A DNA stretch of 64,000 nucleotides from Bacteroidales bacterium (GTDB taxonomy: Bacteria > Bacteroidota > Bacteroidia > Bacteroidales > UBA12077). The position numbers were made by a program, and so were the translations under genes. Under the pieces are notes generated by a model that made no database searches, was not told where the DNA came from, and saw only the letters and a list, made by a program, of their open reading frames with translations. This document shows, in pieces, positions 18,400 through 27,191 of the stretch; position 1 is the stretch's first letter, and every line of letters begins with the position of its first letter. The DNA is taken from positions 1 to 64,000 of the forward strand of contig WTBR01000057.1 of NCBI GenBank assembly GCA_013138975.1. Direction: 5' to 3'.

Positions 18400-18969
18400 A
18401 TGAAAGAAGAGTATTATAAAACAAAAGAATCGGTTGAAGAATATATCGAATTAGCAAAAGATGTTAATGGAAGTCAATTGATTGAAAAACTTAAACAGGT
18501 TTTGCCAATTAATTCAGATGTTCTTGAAATAGGTTCCGGGCCGGGAACAGATTGGAAAATCCTAAGGGAATCATACAATGTTATTGGTTCTGATAACTCA
18601 ATTGAATTTATGAATCATCTGATTAGTAAAAATCACAAAGGGGATTTCCTTGAATTAGATGCAATTACCTTAAAAACGGATAAGAAATTTGATGGAATTT
18701 ATTCAAATAAAGTTTTGCATCATTTAAAGGATAATGAATTGATAGATTCCGTTAAGAAACAATATGAGATTTTAAATTCTGATGGAATAATTTGCCATTC
18801 TTTTTGGAAAGGAGAAGGTTCTGAAATTTTTAAAGGTCTTTTTGTAAATTATCATAGCGAAACGGTACTAGAAGAAATTTTTAAGAAGTATTTTGGGATT
18901 CTATCAATCGAAGAATATAAAGAGTTTGAAGACAAGGATTCACTTTTGTTAATCGGAAGAAAAAAGTAA
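18400..18969 (+). CDS. Class I SAM-dependent methyltransferase
   Basis: 189 residues. Motif I is VLEIGSGPGTDWKILRE (about residues 44-60), followed by VIGSDNSIEFMNHLISK, DFLELDAITL and the motif IV-like FDGIYSNKVLHHLKDNE. This is a Methyltransf_11/25-type fold, and the substrate is not inferable. It lies alone between REP clusters and starts 37 bases after the antitoxin remnant, so it may be a passenger of the accessory region. The frame is intact and the product slightly short for the family (usual 200-250). Confidence 0.85.
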   Translation: MKEEYYKTKESVEEYIELAKDVNGSQLIEKLKQVLPINSDVLEIGSGPGTDWKILRESYNVIGSDNSIEFMNHLISKNHKGDFLELDAITLKTDKKFDGIYSNKVLHHLKDNELIDSVKKQYEILNSDGIICHSFWKGEGSEIFKGLFVNYHSETVLEEIFKKYFGILSIEEYKEFEDKDSLLLIGRKK

Positions 18970-18984
18970 TGTATTTGTCTGTCT

Positions 18985-19230
18985 GATTGTGTCCGTAGTA
19001 TCGCTTTCCGCAGTATCGCTTTTTTTTTAAGCGATGCAAGGGGTCAAGTATTCCGTACCACGGCTGAAAGCCGTTGCACGTAGTGTAAGGGTTTAAGAAA
19101 CTTTGTTTGGATGTTGTGCCCGTAGTATCGCTTTTTAGCGATGCAACGGATTATTAGTTTGTACGTTAAGCCTAATATGTGCGTACCACGGCTGGAAGCC
19201 GTTGCACGCACTATAAGCCGTTGCACGCAA
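18985..19230 (+). repeat. REP hairpin cluster 3
   Basis: Type A at about 18990-19042 (a doubled form) and 19120-19146; type B at about 19056-19084 and 19179-19207, with a partial B at 19208-19225. It ends directly at the 3' end of the RAYT gene (stop at 19238), the usual position of REPs next to their transposase. Confidence 0.8.
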
Positions 19231-19237
19231 TGAAAGA

Positions 19238-19992
19238 TTAAAACTTTACCAATACTTCATCTAGTATGCTTTGTTTCTCAAATAGATCATCCTCCAATGA
19301 AATGATTTTCAAGGCAAGCGTTTTGTTTATTAAGCTTCCGTTTCGCAATCCCAGATAGTCTCGATATGAAGAAAATTCCCAATCTTCATTTTTAACAACT
19401 AAGTTAGCATCTACAGGATTATTGTGAATATAATGAAAGCAATAATAATCGTGTCCAATATTTGAAGGTTTTGATATTTTACCATGGAAAATATCATTTA
19501 TAGGTTTAATTTTTGAATTTTGTTGAAAAAGTGAGCCTGTTCTATTTCTTTGTTTATTAATTGCTTGTGTATAACTACTTAGTCTTTGCAAGAAAACGCC
19601 AAATACTGCGTTACTCTCGTGTTGAAAACAGTCACTTACAAAAGTAAACTCCTTGGTTTCCAACACTTCGAAAGCCTTGTCTTTGACGCTTTCTTATCAA
19701 AGACTTGAAAAAAGACAGTTTTCTTGCTGACACTACTTAACATTATACGAAGATTTTCAGAGAAAATATTGGCTACACCTTTACCATACTTTTTTGTTTT
19801 AATGGAATTTTCATTCGCATGAATCATAAAATGAAAATGATTTGGCATTAAGCAATAAGCCAGAATATCACAGTGAGGGAACAAATGTTTGCGAACTTTT
19901 TGCAGGAAAAACAAATAATTTTTTCTATTAAAGAATATCTTTTGACTATTATTCCCTCTATTATATAAATGATAAATTATATCTTTTTCCAC
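19238..19992 (-). pseudogene. REP-associated tyrosine transposase (RAYT, Y1/HUH family), interrupted by a MITE
   Basis: RAYTs are single-domain HUH nucleases that mobilise REP hairpins. The N-terminal piece (19636-19992) has IIYHLYNRGNNSQKIFF, ILAYCLMPNHFHFMIHANE (the HUH motif is HFH) and ENLRIMLSS. The C-terminal piece (about 19238-19581) has YTQAINKQRNRTGSLFQQN, YCFHYIHNNPVDANL with its conserved PV, and ends ILDEVLVKF. Between them lies a 152-bp element with a 6-bp duplication (TACTTA). Deleting the element and one duplication joins MLSS to YTQAINK in frame and gives an intact 198-residue RAYT. The gene is therefore inactive here. The REP clusters on both sides are its likely substrates. 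Confidence 0.9.
19576..19739 (-). mobile_element. MITE-like element, copy 2, inserted in the RAYT
   Basis: The element proper is 19582-19733 (152 bp), in the opposite orientation to the copies at 1131 and 51674. Its ends are GTCTTTGCAAGAAAAC on the left and GTTTTCTTGCTGACAC on the right, which are imperfect inverted repeats of 16 bp. TACTTA is present on both sides (19576-19581, 19734-19739). Confidence 0.9.
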
Positions 19993-20094
19993 CTTATTCA
20001 GAGATTTGATGATTGTTTATACCTAATATCAAATTTAAATAAATTGTGTGATTCAGAATAATGGAATTAAGAAAAAAATTTATGGTTTTATTGT

Positions 20095-20460
20095 ACCTGT
20101 GACCGTGGTATCGCTTTTTTTTAAGCGATGCAACGGATTACTATGTTTGTGTCCGGTTTCGTGGTATCGCCATGGTAATGCAACTGACTGAAGTGTAATG
20201 TGTTAAGCTTTATATGTACGTACCACGGCTGAAAGCCGTTGCACGCAACTTAAGAAAGCCGTTGCATGTACCAAAATTTGTCTGGTTTCGTGGTATCGTT
20301 ATTTTGCGATGCAACAGATTAAAATGTATTTGTTAAATCTAATATTTACGTACCACGGCTTTTTGCCGTTGCAAGACGTAAATGAAGCTTTGCTTTTGCA
20401 CGTACCACGGCTGAAAGCCGTTGCACGCATCTTAAACTGGATGAAAGTCGTTGTATGTAT
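20095..20460 (+). repeat. REP hairpin cluster 4
   Basis: Upstream side of the RAYT. Type A hairpins at about 20104-20132, 20160 (decayed) and 20288-20312; type B at about 20219-20247, 20348-20374 and 20397-20425, with a decayed B at 20440-20460. The cluster ends right at the stop codon of the response regulator gene on the minus strand. The remaining 19993-20094 is plain AT-rich spacer. Confidence 0.8.
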
Positions 20461-20461
20461 T

Positions 20462-21154
20462 TTAGGACTTTGTTATTTTAAAGATAAACCCACTTCCATG
20501 AATATTTTCAATTTCAATATTGGGATCATTTTTTAAATATTTTCGGAGTTTAGTAATATAAACATCCATACTTCGGGCAGTAAAATAACCATCTTCGCCC
20601 CAAATTTTATTCAGGGCTTTATCACGATCAAGAATTTTATTTTCGTGTAAACAAAGCATTTTTAATAATTCACTTTCTTTTGGAGAAAGCTTTACAGAAT
20701 CATCTTTAATACTCAGGGTTCTTAGTTCCGAGTCGAATGTGTATTTACCAATAGTGAAATTGTGTGAATTATCTATTTGTTCTGAGTTTCGTTTAATTAT
20801 TGCCTTTATTTTGTAGAGTAAAACTTCAGAATCGAATGGTTTTGTAACGTAATCGTCGGCACCAATTTTGTAACCTTCCAATACATCTTCTTTTAAGGTT
20901 TTAGCTGTTAAAAATATTGTGGGAATTTCGGGATTCAATTGTTTGATTTTTTTGGCAATTGTAAATCCATCTACATTAGGTAGCATAATATCTAAAATGC
21001 AGAAATCAAATTTTTGAGAATTAAATTTTACTATAGCACTTGCGCCATCTTTAACCCACAAAACGTTAAAATCATTCATTTCAAGGTATGATTTAAGCAC
21101 CGAACCAAAATTTTCATCATCTTCGACTAAAAATATATTATGTTTATTTTCCAT
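20462..21154 (-). CDS. Response regulator transcription factor, OmpR/PhoB type
   Basis: 230 residues. The receiver domain (1-120) has the acidic pair DDE near residue 12, the phosphoacceptor in FCILDIMLPNVDGF (Asp near 54), the Thr in FLTAKT, and the Lys in DDYVTKPFDSE. A winged-helix DNA-binding domain follows (about 130-228), with LSPKESELLKMLCLHENKIL and GYFTARSMDVYITKLRKYL. It is the second gene of an operon with the histidine kinase, its ATG overlapping the kinase stop by 11 bases, and should be phosphorylated by it. Likely targets include the divergent T9SS protein gene at 22936, by position only. Confidence 0.93.
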   Translation of the reverse strand: MENKHNIFLVEDDENFGSVLKSYLEMNDFNVLWVKDGASAIVKFNSQKFDFCILDIMLPNVDGFTIAKKIKQLNPEIPTIFLTAKTLKEDVLEGYKIGADDYVTKPFDSEVLLYKIKAIIKRNSEQIDNSHNFTIGKYTFDSELRTLSIKDDSVKLSPKESELLKMLCLHENKILDRDKALNKIWGEDGYFTARSMDVYITKLRKYLKNDPNIEIENIHGSGFIFKITKS

Positions 21155-22775
21155 TGCTTACTGGTATTATTGGTAAAATAATTTCGAATCGTGATCCTTT
21201 CCCAAAATCACTTGTTACATGAACTGTTCCATTGAATTCATTTACAATGGCTTTAACATAACTAAGTCCCAATCCAAAACCTTTGACATTGTGGATGTTT
21301 CCTGTCGAAACTCTATAAAACTTATCGAATATCCGAACCAGTTCTTCCTTCTTAATTCCTATTCCTTGATCTTCTATGGTAATTTTAATACTTCCATTCT
21401 GGTTTTGCGTACTAAGGTTTATATGTAAATCGTCAGGAGAATATTTTATTGCATTGTCGAGTAGGTTATGAATTATATTTAAGAAGTGAGTTTCGTCAAC
21501 CAAAGCAAAAGGATTCTCGGCATGCAGAGAGACATTCATTTTACCACCCTTTTCAATCACTTTTAAGTTAATATTTTGTATTACGGCTTGGATTAGCTCA
21601 TGTAAATCAAATTCCGATAATTTAACCTTGAATTTTTCTTTTTCTAATAAAGATATTTGTAAAACACTTTCCACCTGATTATTCATTCTCCGGTTTTCTT
21701 CCTTAATAATTTTCAGATAATGATTTATTTTTCCTTCATCGGAAATTATTTTTGGATTTTTAATAGAATCAGCTGCCAAAGAGATCGTTGCTATTGGAGT
21801 TTTAAACTCATGTGTCATATTATTTATGAAATCAGACTTGATTTCTGATATTTTTTTCTGTTTGAAAGTGATTCTGATTGTGATGAAAAATATTAGGATA
21901 ATGATTAGTGTGAAAAATATAGACCCTAACAACATTAAAGAGATTGACTTATAAATAAAATTGTTTTTGCCGGAAAGGTATAGATATAAAAAAGTTGATT
22001 TTTCTACTAAATCTTTTGGAAAGAGATTTGCTTTGTGAGATTTAGAAATAAAATCAGGAATGAATCCTTCTGATTGCTTTTCAATGCTATCATTCTCGCT
22101 ATTTATTATTGCAAATTCATAATTTGAATCCAGTCCTTTTTCCAATATTTCATATTTTATTAAAGTGTCAAGTTTAGCAATGTCAATCCTCTCTATAGGT
22201 TTTAAGCGAGTTTCATATTCAACCAACATTTTGGTAAATGCTTTATTATACTTATTTGTAATGTTATATGAAACTGTTTTTTGATTATCACTAACTATTG
22301 AGTCTTTAACAATGATATAATTTTCATCTTTATTTCCAGAATGATTTATGGAACTTAATATTTGAATATCCTTTGTATTTTCTCCTACGACCGTTAAAAA
22401 ATTAGTATTTGTATCCTTATTTGTAATTAAATTAAAATGATTGTCTTTATCTGTTTTGATTTTTATAACAGCCTTATTGATATTTACAGCACTGTCATCA
22501 GAAAAATAGTGTATAAGATCTTCAGTATTAATTTCATCTGATTTTACACCAATTCTCTCTATTGTGAAATTATCCAGGTTTTCAGTAATAAATACAGATG
22601 TATGCTTTATATCAATTTGATTAATAATATTATTAATTGCTTCACGGATATTTTTCTCATATTCAGCCTCTTTAACAAGTATTGCATTTTTAATCCAAAA
22701 TAACTGTACTACAATTATTCCTATTAGTGAAATAGTCATAAATACTACTATAAAATGCAATCCATATTTTTTCAT
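21144..22775 (-). CDS. Membrane sensor histidine kinase
   Basis: 543 residues. One membrane helix is at about 5-27 and a second at about 278-300, enclosing a periplasmic sensor region of roughly 250 residues that I do not recognise. The HisKA domain has the phosphorylated histidine in NNMTHEFKTPIATISLAADS (near residue 324). The ATPase domain has FLNIIHNLLDNAIKYSPDD (N box), IEDQGIGIKKEEL (G1), FDKFYRV and GFGLGLSYVKAIV (G2). All catalytic motifs are present. It partners with the overlapping response regulator. It reads divergently from 22936, leaving 160 bases for both promoters. Confidence 0.92.
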   Translation of the reverse strand: MKKYGLHFIVVFMTISLIGIIVVQLFWIKNAILVKEAEYEKNIREAINNIINQIDIKHTSVFITENLDNFTIERIGVKSDEINTEDLIHYFSDDSAVNINKAVIKIKTDKDNHFNLITNKDTNTNFLTVVGENTKDIQILSSINHSGNKDENYIIVKDSIVSDNQKTVSYNITNKYNKAFTKMLVEYETRLKPIERIDIAKLDTLIKYEILEKGLDSNYEFAIINSENDSIEKQSEGFIPDFISKSHKANLFPKDLVEKSTFLYLYLSGKNNFIYKSISLMLLGSIFFTLIIILIFFITIRITFKQKKISEIKSDFINNMTHEFKTPIATISLAADSIKNPKIISDEGKINHYLKIIKEENRRMNNQVESVLQISLLEKEKFKVKLSEFDLHELIQAVIQNINLKVIEKGGKMNVSLHAENPFALVDETHFLNIIHNLLDNAIKYSPDDLHINLSTQNQNGSIKITIEDQGIGIKKEELVRIFDKFYRVSTGNIHNVKGFGLGLSYVKAIVNEFNGTVHVTSDFGKGSRFEIILPIIPVSNGK

Positions 22776-22935
22776 AAATTCATATTTAGTGTCAAAGATA
22801 AAGATAAAATATACCTGAAATTTAACTTTAACATTTCTTTAACTAAATTTAACCGATCCTTAACTGCTTTGCATATCAAAGACTTGTAGTTTTGTTCTGA
22901 AATCAAAAATTAATAATTTAACTAAAACGCATATT

Positions 22936-24054
22936 ATGAAAAAGTATTTATTAACCACCGTAATTATATTCTTTGCAAGTCTATTAGCTTTAAATGCTCA
23001 AGATCAAGAAAAAAAGAAAGTTCATTTGAAGATAGTAAAAGAAGAGAATGGTAAAGTTATTGAAATTGATACTGTATTTGAAGGTACAGATAAAGAGGGC
23101 TTGTATCATTTTGGGGATATTGAAGGAATGGATGTGAATATCGACAGTATTTTAAAAGAGTTTAACATTGAAGGTCATGAAGGGATGAAATTTATTGCAC
23201 TATCTGATAAATATCATTCAAAAGATTCCTTAAAGCATGTTTGGCATACGATTGATGCGAATATGGAAGGAGATTCTGTTAAAATGAAAAAGATGATTTT
23301 TATATCAGAAGATGGTGATACAAAATTAGTGGAAAGCGAAGAAAATATGATTTTTATAAGTTCTGGTTCTGATGATATAATTCGAGAGCATATAATAATG
23401 AACAATGATGGTAAAAAAGTAAAAGTTATAAAGAAAGAATGTGGAGAATCAATGGTATGGACAAGTAATGAGGACGGAGATCTGAAAATTACGGAAGAGG
23501 GCAATGTAATAATTATCAAAACAGATGATGAAACTTATGATATTCTAAAATCTGAAAGAGGTGAGAAAACAATTATTAAAGAAGTAATAGTTGAAAAATC
23601 AGGTGACACGGAGAAAACAATAAAGGTAATAATAACCCAAGATGGAGATCATTCAATCGTAAAAATAGAAGGGGATGAGGATGATTTGAAAAATGTAGAA
23701 GAAAAAGTAAAAATATATAAGTATAAAACGGATGATGGTAAAATTACCGTTAAAGCAGAAATAGATATTGAAGATAGTAAAGACAAAACAGTAAAAAAGG
23801 AATTCAAGAAGATTAAAATTTCTCCAAATCCAACGGAAGGTAAATTTAACTTGGAATTTGAATTAAGCAATAAGGAGAGTGTTGTTGTTAAAGTAAATAA
23901 TGAATCAGGAAAATCTGTTTATTCTAAAAAAGTGAAAAAGTTTAAAGGTAAATTTTCTGAGGAAATAGATATCTCGAAAGAGGAAGCAGGAACTTATATT
24001 GTTTTAATAAAACAAGGTGACAAAATAATAGAACAAAAGATACAAAAGAAGTAA
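22936..24054 (+). CDS. Secreted acidic protein with type IX secretion sorting domain
   Basis: 372 residues with a signal peptide of about 21 residues (KKYLLTTVIIFFASLLALNA, then QDQE). The middle is rich in Asp, Glu and Lys with repeated EDGD / DDGK turns and matches no enzyme family I know. The last 80 residues are a Por secretion (type A) sorting domain: KISPNPTEGKFNLEFELSNK, then VVVKVNNESGKSVYSKKV and AGTYIVLIKQGDKIIEQKI. Such a domain directs export through the type IX machinery and attachment at the cell surface. It is transcribed away from the two-component operon, which may regulate it. Confidence 0.8.
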   Translation: MKKYLLTTVIIFFASLLALNAQDQEKKKVHLKIVKEENGKVIEIDTVFEGTDKEGLYHFGDIEGMDVNIDSILKEFNIEGHEGMKFIALSDKYHSKDSLKHVWHTIDANMEGDSVKMKKMIFISEDGDTKLVESEENMIFISSGSDDIIREHIIMNNDGKKVKVIKKECGESMVWTSNEDGDLKITEEGNVIIIKTDDETYDILKSERGEKTIIKEVIVEKSGDTEKTIKVIITQDGDHSIVKIEGDEDDLKNVEEKVKIYKYKTDDGKITVKAEIDIEDSKDKTVKKEFKKIKISPNPTEGKFNLEFELSNKESVVVKVNNESGKSVYSKKVKKFKGKFSEEIDISKEEAGTYIVLIKQGDKIIEQKIQKK

Positions 24055-24080
24055 AATAAAAAGTCTCATTACTTACTTCG

Positions 24081-24127
24081 TTCGTTAAAGCTCAGTTCCC
24101 TTGAATAGGAAACTGAGCTTAAGCGAA
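24081..24127 (+). terminator. Long hairpin after the T9SS protein gene
   Basis: AAGCTCAGTTCCC and GGAAACTGAGCTT pair around a 7-base loop, and the outer bases TTCG/CGAA extend the stem. There is no clear T run after it, so it may act as an mRNA stabiliser rather than a classical terminator. Confidence 0.5.
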
Positions 24128-24209
24128 CTCAACGAATTTAATTATCATGTAATTGATTTTAAACAAATTAAGAGATCTTCGATCAAGTTGAGGATAACAA
24201 ACTATGACT

Positions 24210-24388
24210 ATTTAGAGTCTGTCCATAAAGTCCGATTTTTTCGTTACGCTCATTGCAAAAACAGTTACTTCGACATCGCTCAGCACATCGCATTTACAAT
24301 TGTAAACTCCTTGTTTTTTGCAATTTCGCAAGCCTCAAAATCGAACATTCTGAACAAGACTCTTACTTTATGGACAGACACTATTTAG
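24210..24388 (+). mobile_element. MITE-like element of a related type with target duplication
   Basis: Ends AGTCTGTCCATAAAGT and ACTTTATGGACAGACACT are inverted repeats, with ATTTAG on both sides (24210-24215, 24383-24388). The interior shares short blocks with the 153-bp element (GTAAACTCCTTG, GTTAC, AAAACAGT.ACTT), so the two may be distant relatives. It is non-coding; frames across it are accidental. Confidence 0.55.
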
Positions 24389-24417
24389 TTAAGCTTTTTA
24401 CGGGATTCCAAAATAGA

Positions 24418-24837
24418 TTAATTCACTCGCCATAATGGAGATCCACCCCAAAATTTATCAAATTTCTTACAATGAACAATAATTGATTGATACTCTTGTA
24501 AATTAATTTCATCTGGTATTCGATATTTAGAAGCACCTTTATAGGTATTAAGTTTTGCAATAAAAACTGAATTTGATATATCATCTGCATTGCTTGCATC
24601 AATATTATCCAGTGCTAGTTTCGATATATATAGTTTTAAATCGGGTGCTTTTTTGGTGCTAAAATTATCATGTATCAATAAATAACTACCTTCATTATTT
24701 TCAATTATTTCCCAATTGCCTTCAAATGTTATAAAATAGCTATTGGCCTTCCAATCTCCTTGACTAATAATTTTATCTTGTGAAAACAATTGTAAATTGA
24801 ATAAGGAAATAATGGAAATGAGAAGCATCCTTTTCAT
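24418..24837 (-). CDS. Exported DM13-domain protein
   Basis: 139 residues with a signal peptide of about 19 residues (RMLLISIISLFNLQLFSQD). The rest is one DM13 domain: GNWEIIENNEGSYLLIHDNF, APDLKLYISKLALDNI, FIAKLNTYKGASKYRIPDEI and YQSIIVHCKKFDKFWGGSPL. The single conserved Cys in the IVHC segment is the residue proposed to take part in redox chemistry in this family. The function is otherwise unknown. It is monocistronic and convergent with the T9SS protein gene. Confidence 0.85.
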   Translation of the reverse strand: MKRMLLISIISLFNLQLFSQDKIISQGDWKANSYFITFEGNWEIIENNEGSYLLIHDNFSTKKAPDLKLYISKLALDNIDASNADDISNSVFIAKLNTYKGASKYRIPDEINLQEYQSIIVHCKKFDKFWGGSPLWRVN

Positions 24838-25012
24838 GATTTTTATTTATTATGATGAACATTCAAACAGTCGTAAAAAATTAAAAAACTGACAAAATCG
24901 GTTATTGATAATGAAATAGGAAAAAAGAATTTCATAAAGTTATGATTGAAGTAATTTAAAATTTACAAAACCTCATTTTTTATACCTAGAGTTTAGAACT
25001 AAGTGTCTGGAA

Positions 25013-25052
25013 AATCGTTCAACATGTAATATTGTTAAACGATTTTTTCATT
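25013..25052 (+). promoter_or_regulatory. Hairpin upstream of the GDCCVxC gene
   Basis: AAAATCGTT.AACA and TGTT.AACGATTTT pair around AATATT, followed by a T run. No plus-strand gene ends just before it, so it may be an attenuator or a terminator for an unseen small RNA from 24840-25010. Weak evidence. Confidence 0.35.
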
Positions 25053-25080
25053 TAGTTATGAATTTAAACCACAAAATAGT

Positions 25081-25290
25081 ATGAATAAGATTCAATTACA
25101 ATCTGTAATTACATGCCCAAACTGTGGACATGAAAAGGAAGAAACTATGCCAGAAGATTCGTGTCAGTTTTTTTATGAATGTGAGAAATGCAAAACAGTT
25201 ATAAAACCAAAAACCGGTGATTGCTGTGTTTATTGTTCTTATGGAACAGTAGCGTGTCCGCCAATACAAGAAAATAAAAAATGTTGCTAA
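25081..25290 (+). CDS. Small GDCCVxC-domain cysteine-rich protein
   Basis: 69 residues and ten cysteines: CPNCGHEKEETMP at the N-terminus, a CEKC pair, then GDCCVYCSYGTVACPP and a terminal CC. This matches the small GDCCVxC family, often found near mercury or other metal resistance genes and sometimes as a selenoprotein; in this copy every position is an ordinary Cys codon. It probably binds metal or acts in thiol chemistry. No metal-resistance gene is adjacent. Confidence 0.8.
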   Translation: MNKIQLQSVITCPNCGHEKEETMPEDSCQFFYECEKCKTVIKPKTGDCCVYCSYGTVACPPIQENKKCC

Positions 25291-25488
25291 TTCAGTGAAA
25301 CTATAATTTCAGGAACGATAATGAACTGAAAGTATCTAGTTGAATTGATCCCGAGTGAGATTCGCTGAGATTGTCGAAGTGAAATTGCGAGGGATATCTT
25401 GGGTCATATTCCCAACCCCTCGGGGTAAAATTAAAGAGAAATACTTTGTTGATAGCTCGTCCATTTGTGGCAAGGTAATTCATTTTTA
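25287..25488 (+). repeat. Long dispersed repeat, copy 2
   Basis: A diverged counterpart of 7540-7770: the same block order, from TTCAGTGAAACTATAATTTC to GTGGCAAGGTAATTCA. Like copy 1 it starts at the stop codon of a small plus-strand gene. No coding is seen. Confidence 0.6.
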
Positions 25489-25508
25489 AATGTAGTCTTT
25501 AGAAAACT

Positions 25509-25543
25509 AAAAGAGCTTACATCAATTTGATATAAGCTCTTTT
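25509..25543. terminator. Bidirectional terminator hairpin
   Basis: AAAAGAGCTTA (25509-25519) pairs exactly with TAAGCTCTTTT (25533-25543). The A/T runs on both sides fit termination for the convergent genes around it. The following 25544-25761 is AT-rich with nothing recognised. Confidence 0.65.
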
Positions 25544-25761
25544 AAATTAAACCAACAATTAACCCTAAAACTAAATCTATCTATGTTTTTTTATCAACTA
25601 TAAATTATTGTACAAATTTAGGCTTAAACAATTAAAATGATACAAAATATATGGTGATATGCATCACCTTAATTGGGTGATTTATAATAGTATAAAGTGT
25701 TTTTGGTGTATGAAATGCTTAATGGTAGTGCTTCGGAGGATTTTTTTGAAAAATGAAATAT

Positions 25762-27183
25762 CTATTGTTTTTGTACATCAATTTCTAAAGTAAGTTTTAC
25801 TGTTGAATTAACATTCTGATTATTTTCAGTTGCAGGAATCCAATAACCGGTATCTTTCATTACACGAATAATTTCATTATCAAATATTGTATCCGGCGAT
25901 AGAGTAAAATTAAAGTTGCTTAGTTCTCCAGATGTTTCAACAGTAAAGGAAAATTCAATGGTATGATTCCCTGTAAAATTATTTAATTTGGAGTAATCCA
26001 GTTTATCAATAACATATTTTATAAATTTTGTTTTATTCTTCGTATTTGATGGTTTAGCTTCTGTTTTTTCATTTTTATCAGTGTCCTCTACTGATTTTGC
26101 AGAATATCCCAAAGCTTTTTTATCTCTTTTTATTCCTATTGCTGTTACAACAACTTCATCCATTTCTAATACATCAGGTTCCATATAAACTAAAATATTA
26201 GAATCGTCTTCAATGTTTATTTCTTGCTCTTTCAATCCCACAAAAGATGCAATTAATGTTTTAAGTTCTTCTTCATCGTTAGGAATAGTTAAACTAAATT
26301 CTCCTTCAATATTTGTAGTTGTTCCTATATTACGATTATCTTCAAGTGCAATACTAACTCCTGGAATACTTAAATTATCTTCGGCTCCTATTATCTTACC
26401 TGTTATAACACGAGACGATATTTTTTCTGTTGTAACAGGAGCAGACTCTATTGATCTTTTTTTGGACTGAGAACTTTTTTCAACATTTACACTTGAAATT
26501 TGTTCTTGAAATTCTTGGGACATCTGGTCTTCATTCGATAAAACCTCAATTTTAGTTTCGGCAGCTTCAGTTTCATTAAAAACTTCATCATTTTCATCTA
26601 ATTCTGCTATTTCTAACTCATTATCAAGGCTCAAAACTTGATCATTTTCAACTTTAGTCTCATCTGATATTAATTCATCTTCAACATCATCATTAATTAT
26701 AACAGTTTCTTCTTTTGTTTCAAGCATTCGATTATCAGCAATTAAATCTTCCGGTAAATCTTGGGAAGTATCTTTTTTGCTTTGGGCAATCTTATCTATT
26801 TCTACATCTGTTTCAAGTATCATGCTGTCAATAATTCCCATTTCTTCGGAAATTTGTTCCTTTAACATTGAATCTTGCCAAAATCGACTGTTTAAAAAGA
26901 ATATACTAAAACCAATACCTATTAAAATAACCACACTTGCAGCATATTTATACCAAATAGGTAATAAGCTATGAGTTTTAATCCTATTCTTATTTATTCT
27001 TGATTTTATGTCAATAATATCCTGTTCTAATTCATCATTGCCAAGTTTTGATAAACCCTCAAATGCATCTTCTTCAAAAGAATCTTGCATCATATCTTTT
27101 TCAAAAGTATGTTTATCCTTATTCGGCAGGTTATTGCTGAAGTATTCTTTAAACTCTTTATATGTCAGTTTTCGTTTCGACAT
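25762..27183 (-). CDS. Anti-sigma-like membrane protein with SusC-type N-terminal module and TonB-like C-terminus
   Basis: 473 residues. The first 75 are cytoplasmic and acidic (FSNNLPNKDKHTFEKDMMQD), like the N-terminus of anti-sigma proteins. One membrane helix is at about 79-98 (YAASVVILIGIGFSIFFLNS). A long Glu/Asp-rich stretch follows to about 260. Then comes a carboxypeptidase-regulatory-like domain (SRVITGKIIGAEDNLSIPGV to NILVYMEPD) joined to the SusC-type signature LEMDEVVVTAIGIKRDKKAL. The last 90 residues resemble a TonB C-terminal domain (HTIEFSFTVETSGELSNFNF). It starts 8 bases after the sigma factor gene, so the two should act as a regulatory pair. Confidence 0.7.
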   Translation of the reverse strand: MSKRKLTYKEFKEYFSNNLPNKDKHTFEKDMMQDSFEEDAFEGLSKLGNDELEQDIIDIKSRINKNRIKTHSLLPIWYKYAASVVILIGIGFSIFFLNSRFWQDSMLKEQISEEMGIIDSMILETDVEIDKIAQSKKDTSQDLPEDLIADNRMLETKEETVIINDDVEDELISDETKVENDQVLSLDNELEIAELDENDEVFNETEAAETKIEVLSNEDQMSQEFQEQISSVNVEKSSQSKKRSIESAPVTTEKISSRVITGKIIGAEDNLSIPGVSIALEDNRNIGTTTNIEGEFSLTIPNDEEELKTLIASFVGLKEQEINIEDDSNILVYMEPDVLEMDEVVVTAIGIKRDKKALGYSAKSVEDTDKNEKTEAKPSNTKNKTKFIKYVIDKLDYSKLNNFTGNHTIEFSFTVETSGELSNFNFTLSPDTIFDNEIIRVMKDTGYWIPATENNQNVNSTVKLTLEIDVQKQ

Positions 27184-27191
27184 TTTATTTC

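Noticed and set aside
18206..18457. 83-residue minus-strand frame near the antitoxin remnant
   Set aside because: It crosses the antitoxin remnant and the 5' end of the methyltransferase on the opposite strand; only its last residues (GVLVKF) matter, as a copy of the RAYT end.
20309..20536. 75-residue plus-strand frame
   Set aside because: It consists of REP hairpin sequence and then runs antisense into the response regulator gene.
24101..24435. Plus-strand frames of 95 and 60 residues
   Set aside because: They run through a hairpin and a MITE-like element and resemble no protein.
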